DNA of 6,681 nt from Acidimicrobiales bacterium (GTDB lineage Bacteria; Actinomycetota; Acidimicrobiia; Acidimicrobiales; JANYDT01): positions 1 through 6,681 of the forward strand of contig JANYHQ010000238.1 of assembly GCA_025358985.1 (NCBI GenBank), read 5' to 3'. The translations under genes and the position numbers were made by a program. Positions 4,611 through 6,681 of the stretch are shown one piece after another. Numbering within the stretch: the stretch's first letter is position 1; every line of letters starts with the position of its first letter. A model generated the notes under the pieces. The model searched no databases. It was not told where the DNA came from and worked only from the letters and a program-made list of their open reading frames with translations.

Positions 4611-5456
4611 GTGAGCATCGACGTGATCCTTGGCCTGGTTGCTGGCGCCGGCGTGGGTGTAGGCGTGGGAACCACCACCATGGCGTGGATGGCCCGGTCC
4701 AAGCCCGCCCCCACGGCTACGAGTCCGGGTTTGTCAGCGCCGGCTGACCCATTCGGTGGGGTGGCCGCAGCGCTCACCGAGGTGGCTCGCTCCGCGGAGG
4801 CCCAGGCCGCCTCCATGAGTCGACTGGCGGTGATGACGGCAGAGTCAGTACGCCTGGCCAGTGGGTCGTATGTGTTTGAACTCCGTGATCGATTCGACGC
4901 CGCCTTACCTCCGACGTCAGTGGGAGTGGCCAGTGCCGAGTTGTCGGCGGAGTCGGACCTGGGACCGCTTGAGCTGCTGGCGTATCACCCCGGCGATCAT
5001 CTGCGCGCAGAGGTCCGTATCGCGGTGAGCCAAGCACCAGTGCGCCGTATCGTCAGCGCCCATTGGGAGCACATCCCCGAGCGTTGCGACACCCGATCCC
5101 CCACCTTTGCAGCGGCCGGAGGCTTGCCACTGCCCGACGGTTCGTGGGAGTTGCCCAGCGATGTGTCGTTGTTCGTGGATCTGGTGCTCGACCTCGACGT
5201 TGGATCCATGGAATTGGGCGCATTCGAGACCAAGGGTCGCGTGATGATCATCATCACTGACGGCCGGCCCGAGGGGGCTGTGGCCACCGTGGCCGTGGAC
5301 ACCAGGCTGGCCGCCATCGTGGTGCCCGACGACGATGGTGTGGGCCTCGACGTACCCATCATCGAGGCAGTGGTGGGCCCCGAGCAGCGGACCTATCTTC
5401 TGGAAAAAGCCACCGGTATGGCACTCGATCTACCCAAGCTGAGAGAGCTGTTGTAA
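4611..5456 (+). CDS. Membrane-anchored protein of unknown function
   Basis: I do not recognise this 281-residue protein. Residues 5-27 form one Gly/Val/Ala-rich hydrophobic segment, probably an N-terminal membrane anchor or uncleaved signal. Then come a Pro/Ala/Ser-rich linker (31-48) and an Ala-rich helical stretch (51-84) that could be a short coiled coil. From about 85 the sequence is mixed alpha/beta. It includes an acidic strand-rich part (LFVDLVLDLDVGSMELGAF, 187-205) and RVMIIITDGRPEGAV (210-224). The latter recalls a strand with a D-G-R turn, but there is no full von Willebrand A metal site, so I do not assign it. The only cysteine is Cys159. It diverges from the selenoprotein gene across a shared 90-bp promoter region, so co-regulation is possible. 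It ends in TAA opposite the convergent ABC permease. Codon use matches its neighbours. Confidence 0.75.
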   Translation: MSIDVILGLVAGAGVGVGVGTTTMAWMARSKPAPTATSPGLSAPADPFGGVAAALTEVARSAEAQAASMSRLAVMTAESVRLASGSYVFELRDRFDAALPPTSVGVASAELSAESDLGPLELLAYHPGDHLRAEVRIAVSQAPVRRIVSAHWEHIPERCDTRSPTFAAAGGLPLPDGSWELPSDVSLFVDLVLDLDVGSMELGAFETKGRVMIIITDGRPEGAVATVAVDTRLAAIVVPDDDGVGLDVPIIEAVVGPEQRTYLLEKATGMALDLPKLRELL

Positions 5457-5486
5457 CCCTCACTGGTGGCCGAGGAGCCGCATCGA

Positions 5487-5510
5487 CGAATCGTCACGTG
5501 ACGAATTTCG
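5487..5510. repeat. CACGTG palindromic repeat, copy 1
   Basis: The 14-bp palindrome TCGTCACGTGACGA (5491-5504) sits within CGAATCG...ACGAATTTCG. It is nearly identical to copy 2, centred 37 bp downstream, but has one extra base in the right flank. Confidence 0.8.
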
Positions 5511-5523
5511 TGGGCCCCATCAG

Positions 5524-5546
5524 CGAATCGTCACGTGACGATTTCG
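5524..5546. repeat. CACGTG palindromic repeat, copy 2
   Basis: AATCGTCACGTGACGATT (5526-5543) is a perfect 18-bp palindrome, the best preserved of the three. The outer CGAA/TTTCG flanks are also nearly symmetric, offset by one base. Confidence 0.85.
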
Positions 5547-5554
5547 CAGTCGGG

Positions 5555-5625
5555 TGTGGCGGATTGCGCGCGGCTGTGGCGCGTAGTTGGTGGGAGAACG
5601 CCACAATCGCGCGCTAGGCGCCACA
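5555..5625. repeat. Three-block dyad centred at 5590
   Basis: Three 7-bp blocks pair symmetrically about 5590: TGTGGCG 5555-5561 with 5619-5625, GCGCGCG 5566-5572 with 5608-5614, and TGTGGCG 5575-5581 with 5599-5605. All 21 block positions match. The blocks are separated by small internal loops, with a 17-nt terminal loop. Because the first and third blocks are the same sequence, several alternative pairings also exist. In RNA this would form a long stable hairpin on either strand, suiting bidirectional termination of the two convergent genes. No U-run flanks it. Confidence 0.7.
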
Positions 5626-5687
5626 GCTGGTGGATCGGTCGTCTTTCGAGTGGGGAAGGGGGCGGGTGCAGCGGTCGATCGGCTTAT

Positions 5688-5706
5688 GTCACGTGACGAT
5701 TTCGCC
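5688..5706. repeat. CACGTG palindromic repeat, copy 3 (half-decayed)
   Basis: GTCACGTGACGATTTCGCC keeps the core and right flank of copy 2 but has lost the left flank. The exact palindrome is GTCACGTGAC (5688-5697). It lies 158 bp from copy 2, on the other side of the dyad and 22 bp from the end of the ABC permease gene. Confidence 0.75.
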
Positions 5707-5727
5707 GATGGGAGCAGCCGAGGAGTC

Positions 5728-6516
5728 TCAGGAGCGGCTGACACGTCCCCTGAGGGCCAGCAGAGCTAACGACACACTGAACACGCAGACCCCGCTGATG
5801 GCCAGCAATGCTGGCAACAATTTGTCAGCTCGCCAACCCTCGGTGATGAGTGACCGAAACCCATCGAGCAAATACGTGAGTGGGTTGAACGGCACCACTG
5901 CGGCCAACCAACTGGTCATGGCGCTGCGCGGCACCGTACCAGTCGTGAGAAATGCAAACGGGAAGAACAGCAAAAAGCTCTGCCCTACAGCTGTAGGACT
6001 CCCCGTCTTCAGTGCAATGGCGTAAATGATGCCGCTATACGACACGGCCCAAAATGCCGCCAAGAACACGAACGCCACCATGCCCACCACCCCCGTTTGG
6101 AAGCGAACCCCCACCACCAGTCCAGCAATGATCACCGGCGTGGTGAGGGCCATGACCAAGATGAGGTCTGCCGCCATGAACCCCAGCAGCAGCACCAATC
6201 GGCGTACCGGAGTCACCAGCAATCGATCGAAGAATCCGCTCTGGATGTCCACTACCAACGACGTGGCCCGTGACGTGCCGGTGATGGCAAAGATCACCGC
6301 AGTGGGCAGTTGGAACGCCTTGTAGTCGAAGTTGCTGCCGCTGGTTTCGAAGGCCTTTTGCAGTGCCCCTACGTTGATGGCATAGAAGAACGTGGCGATG
6401 ATCAACGGCGGAATCACCGCTTCCGGATCCCGGCGCAAATCGCGTAGTGCACGCACCGCAATGGTGGCCAGGTCGTGCATGAACCCAGTGGGACGGGCCA
6501 ACGTGGTGGCGGTCAT
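5728..6516 (-). CDS. ABC-2 type transporter permease (DrrB-like)
   Basis: The 262-residue integral membrane protein has about six hydrophobic segments, at roughly 34-52, 70-90, 105-133, 142-168, 177-196 and 233-256. GFFDRLLVTPVRR (94-106) is the conserved ABC-2 permease signature that contacts the ATPase. The PFNPLTYLLDGFR segment (209-221) is also typical of the DrrB/NodJ-like group. Family knowledge places it as the membrane half of an exporter for drugs, lipids or polysaccharides; the cargo cannot be read from sequence. Translation starts at ATG 6516 behind a good ribosome binding site (GAAGGAG, 5-nt spacer). The start codon overlaps the ATPase stop as ATGA, which suggests translational coupling and a 1:1 complex. 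Length is normal for the family, and no damage is visible. Confidence 0.92.
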   Translation of the reverse strand: MTATTLARPTGFMHDLATIAVRALRDLRRDPEAVIPPLIIATFFYAINVGALQKAFETSGSNFDYKAFQLPTAVIFAITGTSRATSLVVDIQSGFFDRLLVTPVRRLVLLLGFMAADLILVMALTTPVIIAGLVVGVRFQTGVVGMVAFVFLAAFWAVSYSGIIYAIALKTGSPTAVGQSFLLFFPFAFLTTGTVPRSAMTSWLAAVVPFNPLTYLLDGFRSLITEGWRADKLLPALLAISGVCVFSVSLALLALRGRVSRS

Positions 6517-6681
6517 GTTTGCTCCTTCAGTTCGAACGTTTCCCCGGTGACGGACAAGAAGACGTCGTCGAGGGTGGGGCGATGCACTGTCAGGTTGTTG
6601 ACCTCTACCCCGGCCGTGGCCAGTGCCACCGCAATGGGGCTAAGCGCAACCGCACCATCTTCCACATCCACTGATACGTGC
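6513..6681 (-). CDS. C-terminal fragment of ABC transporter ATPase (DrrA-like)
   Basis: The last 55 residues of an ABC ATPase are in the window; the start and the Walker motifs lie beyond the right edge. The visible part contains a V-x-NLTVHRPTLDDVFLSVTG segment, the well-known C-terminal tail of DrrA-type ATPases, just before the end. The stop TGA (6515-6513) overlaps the permease ATG in ATGA. Pairing with the DrrB-like permease shows an exporter operon transcribed right to left. Energy for transport would come from ATP hydrolysis by this subunit. Confidence 0.88.
   Translation of the reverse strand, partial: HVSVDVEDGAVALSPIAVALATAGVEVNNLTVHRPTLDDVFLSVTGETFELKEQT
6524..6530 (-). promoter_or_regulatory. 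Ribosome binding site for the ABC permease inside the ATPase gene
   Basis: Minus-strand GAAGGAG is followed by about 5-7 nt before the ATG at 6516. Because it lies within the last codons of the ATPase gene (encoding LKEQ), the two proteins are probably made in a coupled way. Confidence 0.7.

Larger units (their letters stand above)
5457..5727. other. Convergent intergenic region with palindromic repeats
   Basis: This gap lies between two genes that end toward each other. It has no convincing gene. It contains three copies of a CACGTG-centred repeat (5487-5510, 5524-5546, 5688-5706) and a three-block dyad (5555-5625). The expected job here is bidirectional termination, but repeated palindromes of this kind can also be protein sites or REP/MITE-like elements. 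Confidence 0.6.

Overview
The window is moderately high-GC DNA with strong G/C preference at third codon positions. It uses GTG and TTG starts, carries secreted proteins rich in Ala/Pro/Val/Thr, and has a stand-alone RibD_C-type reductase and a DrrAB-like exporter. Together these suggest an actinobacterium. A deep lineage such as Acidimicrobiia is plausible, but that is inference. Nothing looks like a phage, plasmid or insertion sequence.

Layout, left to right. (1) The tail of an unrecognised plus-strand gene ends at 217. (2) A 268-bp gap holds 10-bp tandem repeats and three repeat arms that can form mutually exclusive hairpins. (3) A 470-residue secreted protein (486-1898, +) is built from about four beta-sandwich-like segments. 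(4) A 281-bp gap holds two strong hairpins. (5) A small secreted lysozyme-like protein (2180-2560, +) follows. (6) Converging on it, only 4 bp away, is a minus-strand pair: a thioredoxin-fold protein (4520 to 3459) followed by a RibD_C-type reductase (3416 to 2565). (7) Divergent from the pair is a membrane-anchored protein of unknown function (4611-5456, +), separated by a 90-bp gap with two overlapping palindromes. (8) A convergent 271-bp gap contains three CACGTG-centred palindromic repeats and a three-block dyad. (9) A minus-strand ABC-2 permease (6516 to 5728) is translationally coupled to the C-terminus of its ATPase, which runs off the right edge.

The main discovery is in (6). A simple ORF caller splits the thioredoxin-fold gene in two at an in-frame TGA (4178-4176, minus strand). 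That TGA sits exactly where the first redox cysteine belongs: the product reads WAPW-(TGA)-GCREHLP. The frame stays open for another 238 codons with clear thioredoxin-fold and TPR-like sequence. Right after the TGA the mRNA can fold into a 6-bp stem with a 5-nt loop whose second base is G. The loop starts 20 nt after the TGA, which fits the bacterial SECIS model. I therefore read 3459-4520 as one 353-residue selenoprotein with selenocysteine at position 115, not as a pseudogene or two genes. No selenocysteine-insertion genes lie in the window, so the call needs selA/selB/selC/selD elsewhere in the genome.

Functional links between the blocks are weak. The secreted Ig-like protein and the lysozyme-like protein both act outside the membrane. 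The redoxin and reductase may be co-transcribed, but no shared pathway is evident. The DrrAB-like pair is a separate export operon.
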